Shown here piece after piece: positions 11,729-22,475 of a stretch of DNA of 64,000 bases (the stretch's first letter is position 1; each line of letters begins with the position of its first letter). Origin of the DNA: Sodiomyces alkalinus F11 (lineage: Eukaryota > Ascomycota > Sordariomycetes > Glomerellales > Plectosphaerellaceae); the NCBI RefSeq assembly GCF_003711515.1, contig NW_021167096.1, positions 124,001 to 188,000 on the forward strand, read 5' to 3'. Below the pieces are notes generated by a model. The model was not told the origin of the DNA, searched no databases, and worked only from the letters and a program-made list of their open reading frames with translations. The translations under genes and the position numbers were made by a program.

Positions 11729-12955
11729 GACGGGAAGAATTGGGGATGATGTGATGCGACCGACGGTGATATGAATGACCGGGAACAAACATTGTAGCAA
11801 GATTGGGGGCCTATTCCAACTGATGATATTCATATACTCCGTAATCCGGGCTCCGTACGCGCATGGCGTGTGCGTGTGCTCATCGACCTTAGGGGGCTGG
11901 CAATATTGAAGGCGGCGGTCGAAAGCCAACATGTGGCGAGTAACGAGAGTAACGAGACGCCCATTCCTTCCCCAGAAGACAAAAGAAAATTCACGACGAC
12001 AGTGTGCCTACACTAACGCCTCCATTGTCTCGAGCTGGGCTGAATGACCTCCTCTAGGAATGCAGTGGACCCCGGCGTAGTTGGGGGGGTCGGTCTCTGT
12101 ACGGGGTGTGGAGGGGGGAGGGGCGAGGGACGAGGGCCGAGGGTCGAGCCCACATTCCAGTGTCGGCCGGGGAGGGGACGAGGCGCTTGATTCTTGAATG
12201 TGTACGTGTGGCAATTTGCCAGAAGCTTTTCTCTCCCATTAATCGCAAAGATCGGAATGAATCGCATAGAAATGGCAACAGTAAACCACCCGAATCCGGA
12301 AGAATTAATAAGGTAGCTAGTACGGTGTACCTAGTAACTTCCAGCCCTGAACGGTCGGATACGTCGGTGCTTCTCCGGCTGCCCGGTACATCGGAGGGCT
12401 CCACTGACCTGACCCCGCGACCGTCCACGACCTCGGCGGGGAAACACGTACCTTGAGGAAGGAAGTTGCAGTGGCACGCACTGCACATCGTACATGTAGA
12501 AGTTACATATACATTAGTCAGTACGGAGTACGGTGCCTTAAAACTCCGTCGCTTCTTCCCCCACGTGACCAGGCGGAGATTCGGTGCCATGAGCAACTTT
12601 CAAGAGGAGTGTCGGCGCGATACTCCGGGCTTCCCCATCTCGTTAGACGTGATGGTGGGACTTTTTATCCGACTTGACTACGTAAATCACGAATACCAAC
12701 TGCGGAGTATGGACAACTAAGAGGAAAAAATGTAGGCAAATACCTGATTCAAAAAAAAATCGTGGGGGACTAACACGAACAGTCACAAAACATCTCCCCC
12801 GCTCCGTAGAACAACAAGCTTATAAACTCGACAACCTATCCAAGATTTCAACTACACATTCCCCCCCACCCCTCTCTCTAACCCCTCCCCTCGGCCCCTC
12901 ACCCCATTTCGACCCTTGCCTTTGCCGTCTTCACATACCTATTGTCCAGTTCACC
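11729..12955. other. Divergent intergenic region, no gene seen
   Basis: This 1.2-kb gap lies between two divergently transcribed genes and should hold both promoters. It contains ATACTCCGTA (11836), TACGGAGTACGG (12522) and TGCGGAGTATGG (12702). A pyrimidine-rich tract (about 12855-12900) directly precedes the dehydrogenase start, typical of a fungal core promoter. Overlapping ORFs on the minus strand at 12008-12596 lack conserved features. Confidence 0.55.
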
Positions 12956-14029
12956 ATGGCGGAAAAGCCTACACTGCGTTGGGGCATCCTCGCCACGGGG
13001 ATGATCTCCTCCTGGTTCGTCGCCGACCTCTCCCTCGACCGCCAGGACGCCCAGGCCAACCACGTCATCCAAGCCATCGGCTCCTCCTCGCTCGAGAAGG
13101 GCAAGGCCTTCGTGGCCGAGCACCTTCCGGGTAAGTCCCCCACCGTCTACGGCAGCTACGAGGAACTCTACGCGGACCCGGAAGTCGACATCATCTACAT
13201 CGGCACCCCGCACAGCTTCCACAAGCAAAACTGCCTCGACGCCATCCGCCACGGCAAGAACGTCCTCTGCGAGAAGGCCTTCGCCCTGACCGCCCCCGAG
13301 GCCTGCGAGGTCCTCGACGCCGCGCGGGAGAAGGGTGTCTTCATCATGGAGGCCATGTGGACGCGCTTCTTCCCCATCGTGCGCGCCCTGCAGCAGAAGC
13401 TCCACGAGGAGAAAGCCATCGGCGCCGTCCACCGCGCCTTTTGCGATTTCTCCTTCGACATGAAGATCCCGTCCCTCGGCCCCGCGTCGCGCCTCAAGAA
13501 CCCGGCCCTCGGCGCGGGTACCCTCCTCGACATCGGCATCTACAGCCTCACCTGGACCATCCTGGGCCTGGAACCACCCCTGGGCCCCGCCCCGGCCCGC
13601 GCGGCCCCGGAGAAGACACCCAAGGTCGTGGCGGCCCAGTCGCTGGATGACGGCGTCGACGTCGCTACCACCATTGTCCTGCTCTACGAGGATGGCAGGC
13701 AGGGCATCGCTACCGCCCACGCCACCGTCAAGAGCCAGCGGGACTTTGCGAGGATCGAGGGCAGCGAGGGTACCGTCATCGTCGAGGGTGACGCTGCGGC
13801 CGTGCCGAGCTCTTTCATCGTCAAGAAGCTCGACGGCGAGGAGAAGCGGTACGACTTCCCCCGCCCCGGTCGGGGATTCTACTGGGAGGCGGATGCGGTG
13901 GCGCTGGATATCGCTGCGGGGAGGAAAGAGAACGCCATCATGCCTTGGGCCGAGACCCTCCGTGTTATGGAGATCATGGACGAGACGAGAAGACAAGGGG
14001 GTGCTCGGTTCCCCGTCGACAAGGATTAG
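12956..14029 (+). CDS. Gfo/Idh/MocA-family NAD(P)-dependent dehydrogenase (D-xylose 1-dehydrogenase/dihydrodiol dehydrogenase type)
   Basis: A single exon of 357 residues. The N-terminal Rossmann fold begins RWGILATGMISSWF (8-21), with the Gly-rich turn slightly altered (GxxxTG). It is followed by the GTPHSFHKQNC nucleotide/substrate segment (83-93) and the catalytic-lysine motif CEKAFAL at 105-111, where most members have EKP. MEAMWTRFFP (131-140) and GAGTLLDIGIYSL (around 175-187) are characteristic of the branch containing fungal NADP-dependent D-xylose dehydrogenases and mammalian dimeric dihydrodiol dehydrogenase. It probably oxidises an aldose or trans-dihydrodiol in the cytosol; which one cannot be told from sequence. 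The start ATG sits in ACCATGGCG, a strong fungal context, after a pyrimidine-rich leader. It converges on the decarboxylase gene, with 250 bp between stops. Confidence 0.88.
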   Translation: MAEKPTLRWGILATGMISSWFVADLSLDRQDAQANHVIQAIGSSSLEKGKAFVAEHLPGKSPTVYGSYEELYADPEVDIIYIGTPHSFHKQNCLDAIRHGKNVLCEKAFALTAPEACEVLDAAREKGVFIMEAMWTRFFPIVRALQQKLHEEKAIGAVHRAFCDFSFDMKIPSLGPASRLKNPALGAGTLLDIGIYSLTWTILGLEPPLGPAPARAAPEKTPKVVAAQSLDDGVDVATTIVLLYEDGRQGIATAHATVKSQRDFARIEGSEGTVIVEGDAAAVPSSFIVKKLDGEEKRYDFPRPGRGFYWEADAVALDIAAGRKENAIMPWAETLRVMEIMDETRRQGGARFPVDKD

Positions 14030-14279
14030 ATCAAAAAAAAATAGAAACTCGTATTTTTCTTCTTCTCAAGTGCCAGTCTGTCGCATAAAGACCGACCGAC
14101 AACCAAAAACACTGGCTAGCGCTAAAAAGGGAGTGAATATGTTGGGCAAACGAGTGCAGGTACAGGGACTTCGGCGTTGACGTAAGTGAATGCGGAAGGA
14201 AGCCCGGGAAAGTGCAAGAAACGAACAAAAATGTACGGAGAGAATGACAAAACATCAGCCGTAATGCCCCCTCCTTCCA

Positions 14280-16024
14280 TCACATAACCTCCCCCACACG
14301 AGCACCACGCTCGCCAGCCCAGCCGTCCTTTTCGTAGAAACGGAATACGAGATCGTAGTCTTCAAAGTCATGGACGATCCGATCGATGCGACGGTAGCCG
14401 GGAATAGGGTCAACGGCGCGCTGGGCGGCCTTGATGGGCAGTGGTTCATCCTCGGCCATGCCGTAGGGGTTGGAATGCTTGCCCTTGGCCTCGAACAGCG
14501 TGACACTGAACCGGCCCGGCTTGAAGATGCCGACGACGTGCTCGATGATCTCCGCCGTCGTGCGACCCGACTGGCCTCCGGGGACGTTGGTCTCGAACGA
14601 GGCGAAAGAGCAGTTCGGTTCCGGCGTGACGTGGACCGTGAAGTAGTGCGCCGCCTTGTCCGCCCCCTCCCCTTCCACTTCCCCCTCAATATTCGCTCCG
14701 CCGTCCTGCGGAGGGGCGGGGATGACGCCGTTGGCAGAAAAGCCACAGGGGCTGAAGAGGTACGCGTCGACCCTGGCGTCCGGATACTTGCTGGTCGGGT
14801 AGACATCCGAGAGTCCGCAGGCGTCCGAGACGACGGTGCCCAGGGCGTGGCCTTCGGTCGTCAGGGCTTCCGCCAACAAGACCTGGTCGGCCTCCTGGCT
14901 GGCGTGCAAGTCCGAATCGCTGCCGTTGCTGAAGACGTCGACCACGTCATCGGCCTCGTCATTCGGGTGACCACTGCCGTTGCCACTGGTGGGGATCATG
15001 CCGAGACTCTGGTGGGCGTCGTCTCGGGCTTTCTGGGCTTGCGTCGCCTGGTGGCTCGCGACCGCACTGGCGTGCGCCAGGTAGAACTGCTTCGCATTCT
15101 CCGGGTCGAGGTCGGTCATGAGAATCTCAAGCGTCTCGTCATTGGCCTCCTCGGGGACCTTGGCGAAACCACCGTTCAGGTTCAGGGCGCCGGTGGGGAT
15201 CTTGGCAACGAAGCCGACGCCGTCCTCCTCGTTGGGAGTGCGAGGGGGGGTCAGCGTGCTGTTCGGCGACGTGATGTAGAGATACCAGTGATCGCCATTC
15301 ATCTTGCCCACCATATAGGCACTGCCGCCCTCAAACATGTCGTCCAGGTATTTGACCTCCTGCTTCCAGCTGCGGTGAGGGCCTTGCTGCTTGTCCGGAA
15401 AGAGGAAGCTCTTGCGGCTGTAGAAGACGCGGTAGGGGGTCGCGGCGGCCTTGATATCGCTGGCCGACTTGGAGTTGTGGAACGGAAAGCCGGCATGCTC
15501 GGCGGCGATGTGCAGGAGGCGCTGCAGGCCGAGCAGGAGCGTGGTGGTGCCGCAGGTCTTGAGGATGAGCTTGTGGGGGAACACGAATAGGCTCGACTCG
15601 GACAGCAGGTAAGCATCGACCGTCTCGGATTCGAGGACGGACAAGATCTTGCAATTGACCATGTCGAGCATGGTGACCCAAGTGTCGGCGGAGACGGCCT
15701 TCAAGCCATTGGGCTTGGCACCGGGGGGGAGGGCGTTCGGGCCGGGCGCAAACCATACTTCGAGGAGCTTCTCGGGGCCTGTGCCACAGTTGGGTTAGTC
15801 AATGCAAGTTGCAAGTTACTGCAAGTGCAGTAAATGAACAATGGATGGGCCATTGTGTGGGGAGAGAAAGAAGGGAAAAAGAAAGAAAAAAAAAAGCCCC
15901 CAAACGCACCCTCAAAGGCATTGCTAGAGTCCAAGTCGGCCGCCACATCGTGGTTAATGGTGAGATGCGGAGTGGCTCCCGAGGGAGAGAAGGTGTAGTT
16001 GTTGGGAACCGAAAGATTGACCAT
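14280..16024 (-). CDS. spe2: S-adenosylmethionine decarboxylase proenzyme
   Basis: Coding exons 16024-15910 and 15778-14280 give 537 residues. The enzyme is a pyruvoyl-dependent decarboxylase that makes decarboxylated AdoMet, the aminopropyl donor for spermidine and spermine. The intron (GTGCGT...ACAG) splits the FEGPEKLLEVWF motif whose two Glu residues (38 and 41) are needed in known family members. The self-processing site is LSES|SLF, with cleavage expected between Glu99 and Ser100, and ILKTCGTT at 110-117 carries the catalytic Cys114. Fungal enzymes are longer than the ~334-residue human one. Here the extra length is acidic and Asn/Asp/Ser-rich insertions (about residues 200-330) plus a Gly/Glu insert near 350. 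Both pieces needed for activity are intact. Regulation by an upstream ORF and a 5'UTR intron is suggested separately. Confidence 0.95.
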
Positions 16025-16498
16025 ATTTGCCCACTGCAGCTACCGATATAGAGACGAGGGTTATGATGGCGCGGGTGGGAGGGGGTTGTTGTTGTTGTTG
16101 TTGTCTCGTGCCGAGTCCGCGGAGCACTAGCTGCCACTCAAACGAAGCTTGACGGCGTCCGTTTGAGAGAGTAGGCCCACAGGAAAGGTGGACTTTAGAA
16201 AATGCTGGCGGAGCCAGCTCTAAGGCGAGGGTGGTGATCGGTAACGTCGCTCGAAAGGACGTTAGGGGGGGCGAGCACGGAGGGGGAGGAAAAAGATCCT
16301 GATGAGCGGAATGGTGGCTCGCGTTGACAACCTCGTCCTGACAGACACCGATACCTGTGGTGGAGTATCGGACCCAGCAGACGAGGGATTTTGTGTGATC
16401 TTATAAGATCAAGGTTTGCAGAGGAGAGAAAAGTCGCGGTGACAGCGTGGGGCGAACGGCTCCTCGTTGGTTGGGGATCTAAGGGTAATAGGCAAGTG

Positions 16499-16631
16499 TT
16501 ATCTGGGCCTACGGAGACGAAGGAATTAGCAATTCGTAAACGAGCCCTCTGATCAGAACAGAAAGAGGAAGCAAAATCCAGACTTACTTCGCAGGCTTAG
16601 ACAGGAAACGCAGAAGATCGATCGGGTTCAT
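16499..16631 (-). promoter_or_regulatory. Candidate peptide-coding upstream ORF in the decarboxylase leader
   Basis: Reading the minus strand from ATG at 16631, the frame encodes MNPIDLLRFLSKPAKPR and then TAA (16501-16499), provided the intron 16587-16509 is removed. If the intron is kept, the frame stops at a TAA created by the donor (AA-GTAA) after 15 residues. About 470 nt of leader follow before the main ATG at 16024, and I find no other ATG in that stretch. Upstream ORFs that sense polyamines control AdoMet decarboxylase in mammals and plants; that this one does so is inference. The transcription start is not known, so the ATG might lie outside the mRNA. Confidence 0.5.
16509..16587 (-). 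other. Predicted 5'UTR intron of the decarboxylase gene (79 nt)
   Basis: Donor GAA|GTAAGTC, branch-like TGCTAAT and acceptor CCGTAG|GCCC fit fungal intron consensus and length. It lies 485 nt upstream of the coding start, inside the candidate upstream ORF. Confidence 0.55.
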
Positions 16632-18271
16632 AAAGACGCGCAGCAGGCTTTACAACGATGGTCGTCGAGGTCGATAATTCGGTCTACCTGGCGGAAGTAT
16701 AGGCCGGCCTCGGTGTGTACTTAGACAATGGAGGTCATTGACGTGGAGTTGAAGCTTCAATGTTATTCAAACGCCGTGGACAAGACGGGATACAACGTAA
16801 ACGTTGGCTTTGCTGTGATGGTGTTAGGTGGTCCAAATGGCGGGGTTATTTCGTCGGCAAATTTGAGGCCCGACGCGGATAGGGCTCGTGTCTGAGAAGA
16901 CCAGACGCCACCGGTACGGGTAAGCCGTTTTTATGTGTGTTGATTGAGGTGTACCGTGATGTTGCTCGGCTCCGAGGCAAAGAAAGAAGGGAAGAAGAAA
17001 AAGGAGGTGCTGAGATTGGAGACAAAGGTGTTGCACGGAGCGTTGCGCTGTTGGAGAACAATAATAAACGGGGAATTATTAAAAAGAAACACGAGAAAAT
17101 CGTGGCATTCGTACGGAAGACAACCGAGAGGAGTATCTAGTACATTCTACGGAGCGGAGACATGCGCCAGTATGTAGGTACCCAGATACGTAGGCTCAGG
17201 CTGCAATGTCCACCGCCAGTTCCTCAATTGGGCCGCCATTGGTTCCATCGTAAGGAGTCGTCACGTCTCGTGTAAGGTACCTGGTATTTTACGCAACGGA
17301 CATTCTCTTGGTACCCGGTACTTCCAAGTCGCTCTCATTTAGGTTGTCCTCATTTCTGGACCCTAATAACGGACGGTCTCTGCTGCAGCCACTTTTGAGC
17401 CATCACTCAGCCACTGTAAGCAAGTTGTCCCTGAGTCTGTGGGACAGGAAAAGTGGGACGAAGCGTCATCCCAACCAATACTGCAATGTGCACGGTGTTT
17501 TCTTCTTTCGTCTGCATGTGATACCTACCTTACCTATTTGCTTCGTGTCTCGCAGGTTCTGTGTCCGTGGTTTCGTCTCGTTTCGTAGGACCGACTAATA
17601 AGGAACGTACCAACTTGGTTAATTCCAGAGGAGTCACTTTGATCTTTCACAATGACACAAGAGGAACCCCGCTTCAGTGCACCCACCACCTTCGGAGCAT
17701 CGCCCTCAAGTTTCATGACTTGTCAGAAAGGACAGCAATATAAGTATAAAAAAATCGCGCGTTATTGTGCTACCCTGGCTGCAGCCCAGAACGGGTTTGC
17801 ATTTCTTTCTTTTTGATTGCGATGGAAGCCTAAGGTATTGGTGATTCGGAATTGATGTATCGGATCCGGTGTAGGAAGTACCTACATAGTCCGGATCGAG
17901 GACTCGGGTACCACCAACGGGTTGAACATCATCTCCCTCTGCCCCTCTAGAGCCGTCAGCGCTAGGTTCATTGCGCGATGAAAGAGCACGGTGGAGCGAA
18001 GTCCCAACGGTGGTAGGGTGGTAGGGTGGTAGTGGTAAGCGTGTAGGCTTTATGATCGATGATCGAGAATCTCCTCCCCGATGGCGACTTGGGTACAGGA
18101 ACATTTCGTGGCCGAGATTCCTGCCGTGCACGACCGCCAGTGGACTTCGTAGACAGGGTGCCATCCTATATCCCCACAGAGACCGAGAACTCTCATAGTA
18201 TAGTCGCATGTTTTTCTTCCTTTTTTTTTATTCGTTTCTTTTTTCTTCCTTTTCCCCCCCATGACTCACCC
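16632..18271. other. Intergenic region, no gene supported
   Basis: This 1.6-kb gap has several short ORFs, the longest being 17706-18209 on the minus strand (167 codons). That ORF is low in conserved features and lies directly 3' of the Cfd1 gene, so it is probably read-through of a 3' region. The dispersed motif GGTACCTGG and close variants occurs at about 17276-17320. Confidence 0.5.
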
Positions 18272-19238
18272 TTATGCCTCAATGTTTTCTGTGAGCTTCC
18301 GAGTAATGCCGGCAAAGATGCGGGCCAGCGAGCACGACTGGTACTTCTCCACCAGAGTCCCCTCGGACGCCGTTGTCTCATCCACCTCAGCCTCCCCCCC
18401 AATATCCACCCCGTCAATATTGGTGCCCCGAGGATAGTGTGGCCGCTTGCCCGACTCCACGAGTTCTCCAAACTGCGGATCGATGGGCACGGCACCAAGA
18501 AACGGGACGGAAAACTCCTCGGCCATGACCACGCCCCCGCCGGAACTGAAAATGTCGGTACATTCGGCGCAATGAGGGCACACGAACCCGCTCATGTTCT
18601 CCACCACACCGAGCACCCGGATCCCCGTCTTCTTGCAAAAGTTGAGCTCCTTGCGCACGTCCGCCGTCGCCACGGCCTGCGGCGTCGTCACGACCACCGC
18701 CCCGGCGACCTGGCCCGGGCGCGCGTCCCGCAGGAGCGTCTCCGCCAGCGAGATGTGCTCGTCGCTCGTTCCCGGCGGCGTGTCGATCAGGAGGTAGTCC
18801 GTCTCGTCCCACAGCACGTCGGAGAGGAACTGGCGCACCATGGCCGTCTTCTTCGGCCCTCGCCATACCACGGCGTCACCGCGCCGGGGCAACAGGAACC
18901 CCAGGCTCATGGCGCGGAAGGAACCGATGCCCTTGGCCTCGTTCGCCTCGTGCACCGGCACCGGAAGCCAGCCGCCCGGCGCCTGGGTGACCTTGGACGC
19001 CTCGATGGAGAGCATCCGAGGGATGGAGGGGCCGGTGAGGTCGACATCAAGGACGCCGACGGAATAGCCGGCGAGTGAAAGGGATAAGGCGAGTTGCGTC
19101 GTAACCGACGACTTTCCCACGCCACCCTTGCCGGAGAGTACCTACCAGGTGTTTATGTCAACTTGGGTTGCGATACGAAGGTAGAGTAAGGGGGGTTCAA
19201 GTTACCAGCACAATATGTTTTACTTTGGATAATGACAT
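18272..19238 (-). CDS. cfd1: Cytosolic Fe-S cluster assembly scaffold ATPase Cfd1 (Mrp/NBP35 family)
   Basis: Two exons, 19238-19206 (11 codons) and 19141-18272, give 300 residues. The intron GTAACT...GTAG is placed so that [11 protein letters not shown] runs into [12 protein letters not shown], the deviant Walker A (residues 14-23). Further family features are [30 protein letters not shown] (Walker B, about 129-139) and the C-terminal [14 protein letters not shown], whose CPHC (C199, C202) bridges the labile 4Fe-4S cluster between subunits. It lacks the N-terminal four-Cys ferredoxin-like segment of Nbp35, which identifies it as Cfd1. It acts with Nbp35 in the CIA pathway. The gene is divergent from the 743-residue protein gene across 1 kb. 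Confidence 0.93.
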
Positions 19239-20243
19239 GTCGGAGAGAGGTTCAGGTTCATCCGTCTCATTCAATGACAGTTGACAGTCGAAGCTCGTAA
19301 TTTTTCTACACCTTGTCCTGGTTTTCAAGTTTCTTGATTCTCGATTTTGATTCTCCCGTTCTCTGTTCTTGAGAAGTGAGATGATGCCCGTTAAGGAGGT
19401 CGAGGAGGGTAGCCAAAAAGATTGGGAGTTGGACTGGTGCGTGATTTGAAATCAAGCAAATGACTCCAGTTGGTTACCGTAAATAATCACCTACTCGCCG
19501 AGTCGCCGTAGTCGGCTGGCTTTGAAAACCGCCACTAAGGTAGTGGCGGTTGCGGAAAAGTACAATCTCTCTCAGCTCTGGAGTCACTACCTAAGGTAAG
19601 GTACCTTATATTTGCCTGTATTTCTAAACGCCTGTATCAGCTCCAAAATTGCCCGTGTGACTGAGAAAAAATGGCTCTAATAGGACTGTCCTCGTGTTGA
19701 ACGCGTTATTTACGAAGTAGCTTCGTAGCTTGCCACATGTGAAGAATTCATCACCGAACCGGCGAATACCTATGGGACGTACCTGGGCATGGAGCTTTCT
19801 GAGAGATAAGATAAGTAATAAGTTACGTACATTACGGTGCGGAATAGGCTGGGCACCGTGCGGATACTGTACGGAGTATTCGTAAGTCCTACCAATAATT
19901 CCTCCGGACTCCGTATATGATTATTACCTAGATGGCGACAAAGACATCGCGGACAAACAGACCACCACCTGCACTTTGCCCACCCACAACCAACCTCCCA
20001 GCTTGTCTATATCCATACGGACGTATACGGGCCTTCTATTCACGGCTCGCCGCTGAGAGCTTTTCAATAACGCGTTGTGTGGCATTTGTGCGTGCAGTGC
20101 ACCCATCCGATTGTTTGGATCGTGAGCCTTCACCTACCGGGCATCCGACAATGTCCAGGTAACAACGCAACCAAGTCCCCCGAGACGGCGTCAATGTTGC
20201 TATTCGTGTCCCATCACCATGAACCACCATAACCTTCAGCAAA
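19239..20243. other. Divergent intergenic region, no gene seen
   Basis: It holds promoter DNA of two divergent genes. CTAAGGTAAGGTACCTT (about 19591-19607), TGTACGGAGTATTCG (19868) and GACTCCGTATATG (19908) belong to the recurrent intergenic motif set. No coding sequence or RNA gene was recognised. Confidence 0.55.
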
Positions 20244-22475
20244 ATGGAAGATCCTTGGGGCTCACCGTGGGAAACTCATGACGTCGAAGATTCCGGCGCA
20301 ACCGCAACCCCAACGGCGACCTCGGTCGACGCGAACCCCGAACCACCGCCCCCGGCTTTCTTCACACCTTCAACCAGCCTCACCATACCCACCGGCCACT
20401 CTGTCTGGGTTGAAGATGACCCTTTCGGCGAGTGGGCCGCCCCTGAGCCCTCCTCTCAACCGATTCCCGCGTCGGGTTGGGGGATTTGGGGCGGAAGAGA
20501 TAGCCAGGCTGATTCCAGTCAATTGACGCCAAGGTACGAGTCGAAATTGAAGACGAGTAGCCCGAGGTGGCCCAGCAGCCGGTCCACCTCACCGGGTCAA
20601 CCATCATCGCGGTTACGCAATCGATCGTCGTCCGACCAACTATCCCTTGATCCGTGGGCCTCCGAACCATCGACCAACATCACCAACAAGAGAGGTGCCT
20701 TCGAACCCTCTGCGCCGTTGCCGCAGATCCAGCATTTACCTCTGCTGCCGGAAAACGCGGGCCTCGACGCCGAGCGTCCCGTCAAACGACAACTTCTTAC
20801 ATCCACCTCCGTCGAAGACGGATCGCTGTCGATCGATTCGGCGGAAAAGAACCAGGGAAACGTGGACAGACCACAGTCTGACCAGCCTCTACCCAAGCCC
20901 GACTTACACCCGGCGGCGGTTAACTCACCGTCTAAGCCATCTGCATCCGAGTTCGACCTGACCGAGGTGACACTACACGAGCCTCCGTCTCTCACACCAC
21001 CTGCCGATGATGCCGTGCCGAATAATGCTGGCGACCGTCAGGTGTCGAAGGTCCATCAACTTGTGGAGATGTACGATGACATCGCGAGGAAAAATGCGAC
21101 CGTTCATGAATCACCGCCACCATCCAACCAGGGTGTGAGTGCGAGCCAGCACTCTCCGATAAATGGGACCCCGTCTCGGGGCGGTGTCTCTATCCAGACC
21201 AAGTCTGAAAACACGCTGTCCTCCTTTCCCACCACCGAACATGAATCTTCTGATACGGAACTCCCGACTTCGTTGGTCCAGGATGTACGCAGCGAAAAAG
21301 CCGAGGGAGATGCCCCGGAAATTGTCCCTGATACCATAACCATTGACCACGAGCCTTTTTACGTCGACTACAGTCACTTGGACCACCTCTTTCCTGGCCT
21401 AGAGAGCAACAACGTCACAGGGTCAGACGTGGAAGTCCCAGACCACATAATCACGGATAATTATGAAAGTATATCAGAACGCAAGATGTGGTATCGTATC
21501 TCTAGATTTGGTCCTTCGCGGACACGGGATTTAGGGGAAGACGATCATTTTACGGTGGTAACTTGGTCGACCTCGACCGTGCGGTCGGAGACCATACAGA
21601 TCGTGCGTCGGTGGATGGAAGAAGACTCCATCTGCGGGCGGACGTTCCGCGGAGGGTTGGCCAACGGGGCCAACGGACGCTCCTTTGGATGGGGCCAAAA
21701 GGCCACCCCGGTTGATTTCCAGAGATTCTTCAGTCCGAGGACGTCGACATTCGCGGGTCGTCCAACCCCCGTGTCAGCACTGCCCGCCGATGCCCCTGAT
21801 TCTCATTTGGATACGCACTCGTTGGATCGGTCGCCTGTCAGCATGTCACCCTCGACTGTCGGCACGGAGGCCCCGAGTAGTGCGACGTTCGGCTGGGCGA
21901 ACCACTCCAGTCCCCCCCCACATCAACAGGGAGTATCAGCGTCATCAGGGATGCCTGCGGCTCAGCCAAAGGCTCACCGAACCATACCCCCTCCCCAGCC
22001 ACCCGAACCTCTTCCCAAGACAGTCGGGCAGAAAGAAATGGACGACGATGAATGGGGTGACATGGTGACTCCTTCGACCACCGAGTCCCGGCCTATCTCT
22101 ACTACGAACGACGGTAGCCCGGCTGGTAGGCCTTTGTCAGGTGATTCATCTAATAATAGGCATGACGATAAGCGAAGCGTTGATTCAGTCATCTTGGCGT
22201 CAGGCAGCTCCTCCTGTACGGAAGACGCTGATCAAGTGCCCCGGGTCATACCCGACCATAATCCACACGGAACCAAATCCGATACCGAGTCCACATGTAG
22301 CCACAGAGATCTCGAGCTGAGTGGCGACACGACGCATTCTTCTCGACCTTCATCTTCCCACGTCGAATCAACCCCGCAGCAGCTGGTAGAGTCGCCCGCA
22401 GGGCTTACAGGGGAGCTAGAGCCAGCACGTCGAATTATAGAATCTCTACCGGACCTGTCGTACATGCTGCGATAG
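20244..22475 (+). CDS. Large, mostly disordered fungal protein with DPW/DPF and acidic-Trp motifs
   Basis: A single 743-residue frame. The N-terminal 170 residues contain DPWGSPWET, DDPFGEW and LDPWASEP, short acidic-aromatic motifs like those that bind clathrin-adaptor ear domains. Near residues 598-604 there is DDDEWGDM. The only compact block is at about 408-462 (ERKMWYRISRFG, then TVVTWSTSTVRSETIQIVRRWMEED), which looks like a conserved core followed by a Gly/Asn-rich turn (GRTFRGGLANGANGRSFGWG). The rest is Ser/Thr/Pro-rich. A role in membrane traffic is a guess from the short motifs. A second ATG at 20219, out of frame, opens a short overlapping upstream ORF. It is the last intact gene before the degraded region. 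I do not recognise the family. Confidence 0.8.
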   Translation: MEDPWGSPWETHDVEDSGATATPTATSVDANPEPPPPAFFTPSTSLTIPTGHSVWVEDDPFGEWAAPEPSSQPIPASGWGIWGGRDSQADSSQLTPRYESKLKTSSPRWPSSRSTSPGQPSSRLRNRSSSDQLSLDPWASEPSTNITNKRGAFEPSAPLPQIQHLPLLPENAGLDAERPVKRQLLTSTSVEDGSLSIDSAEKNQGNVDRPQSDQPLPKPDLHPAAVNSPSKPSASEFDLTEVTLHEPPSLTPPADDAVPNNAGDRQVSKVHQLVEMYDDIARKNATVHESPPPSNQGVSASQHSPINGTPSRGGVSIQTKSENTLSSFPTTEHESSDTELPTSLVQDVRSEKAEGDAPEIVPDTITIDHEPFYVDYSHLDHLFPGLESNNVTGSDVEVPDHIITDNYESISERKMWYRISRFGPSRTRDLGEDDHFTVVTWSTSTVRSETIQIVRRWMEEDSICGRTFRGGLANGANGRSFGWGQKATPVDFQRFFSPRTSTFAGRPTPVSALPADAPDSHLDTHSLDRSPVSMSPSTVGTEAPSSATFGWANHSSPPPHQQGVSASSGMPAAQPKAHRTIPPPQPPEPLPKTVGQKEMDDDEWGDMVTPSTTESRPISTTNDGSPAGRPLSGDSSNNRHDDKRSVDSVILASGSSSCTEDADQVPRVIPDHNPHGTKSDTESTCSHRDLELSGDTTHSSRPSSSHVESTPQQLVESPAGLTGELEPARRIIESLPDLSYMLR

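Noticed and set aside
12899..13996. 365-codon minus-strand ORF opposite the dehydrogenase gene
   Set aside because: Antisense shadow; Gly/Asp/Arg/Leu-rich with no motif.
14370..15590. 406-codon plus-strand ORF opposite the decarboxylase gene
   Set aside because: Antisense shadow of a clearly identified enzyme.
17706..18209. 167-codon minus-strand ORF downstream of the Cfd1 gene
   Set aside because: No conserved motif, mixed composition, and position fits the 3' region of Cfd1; length alone is not enough in GC-rich DNA.
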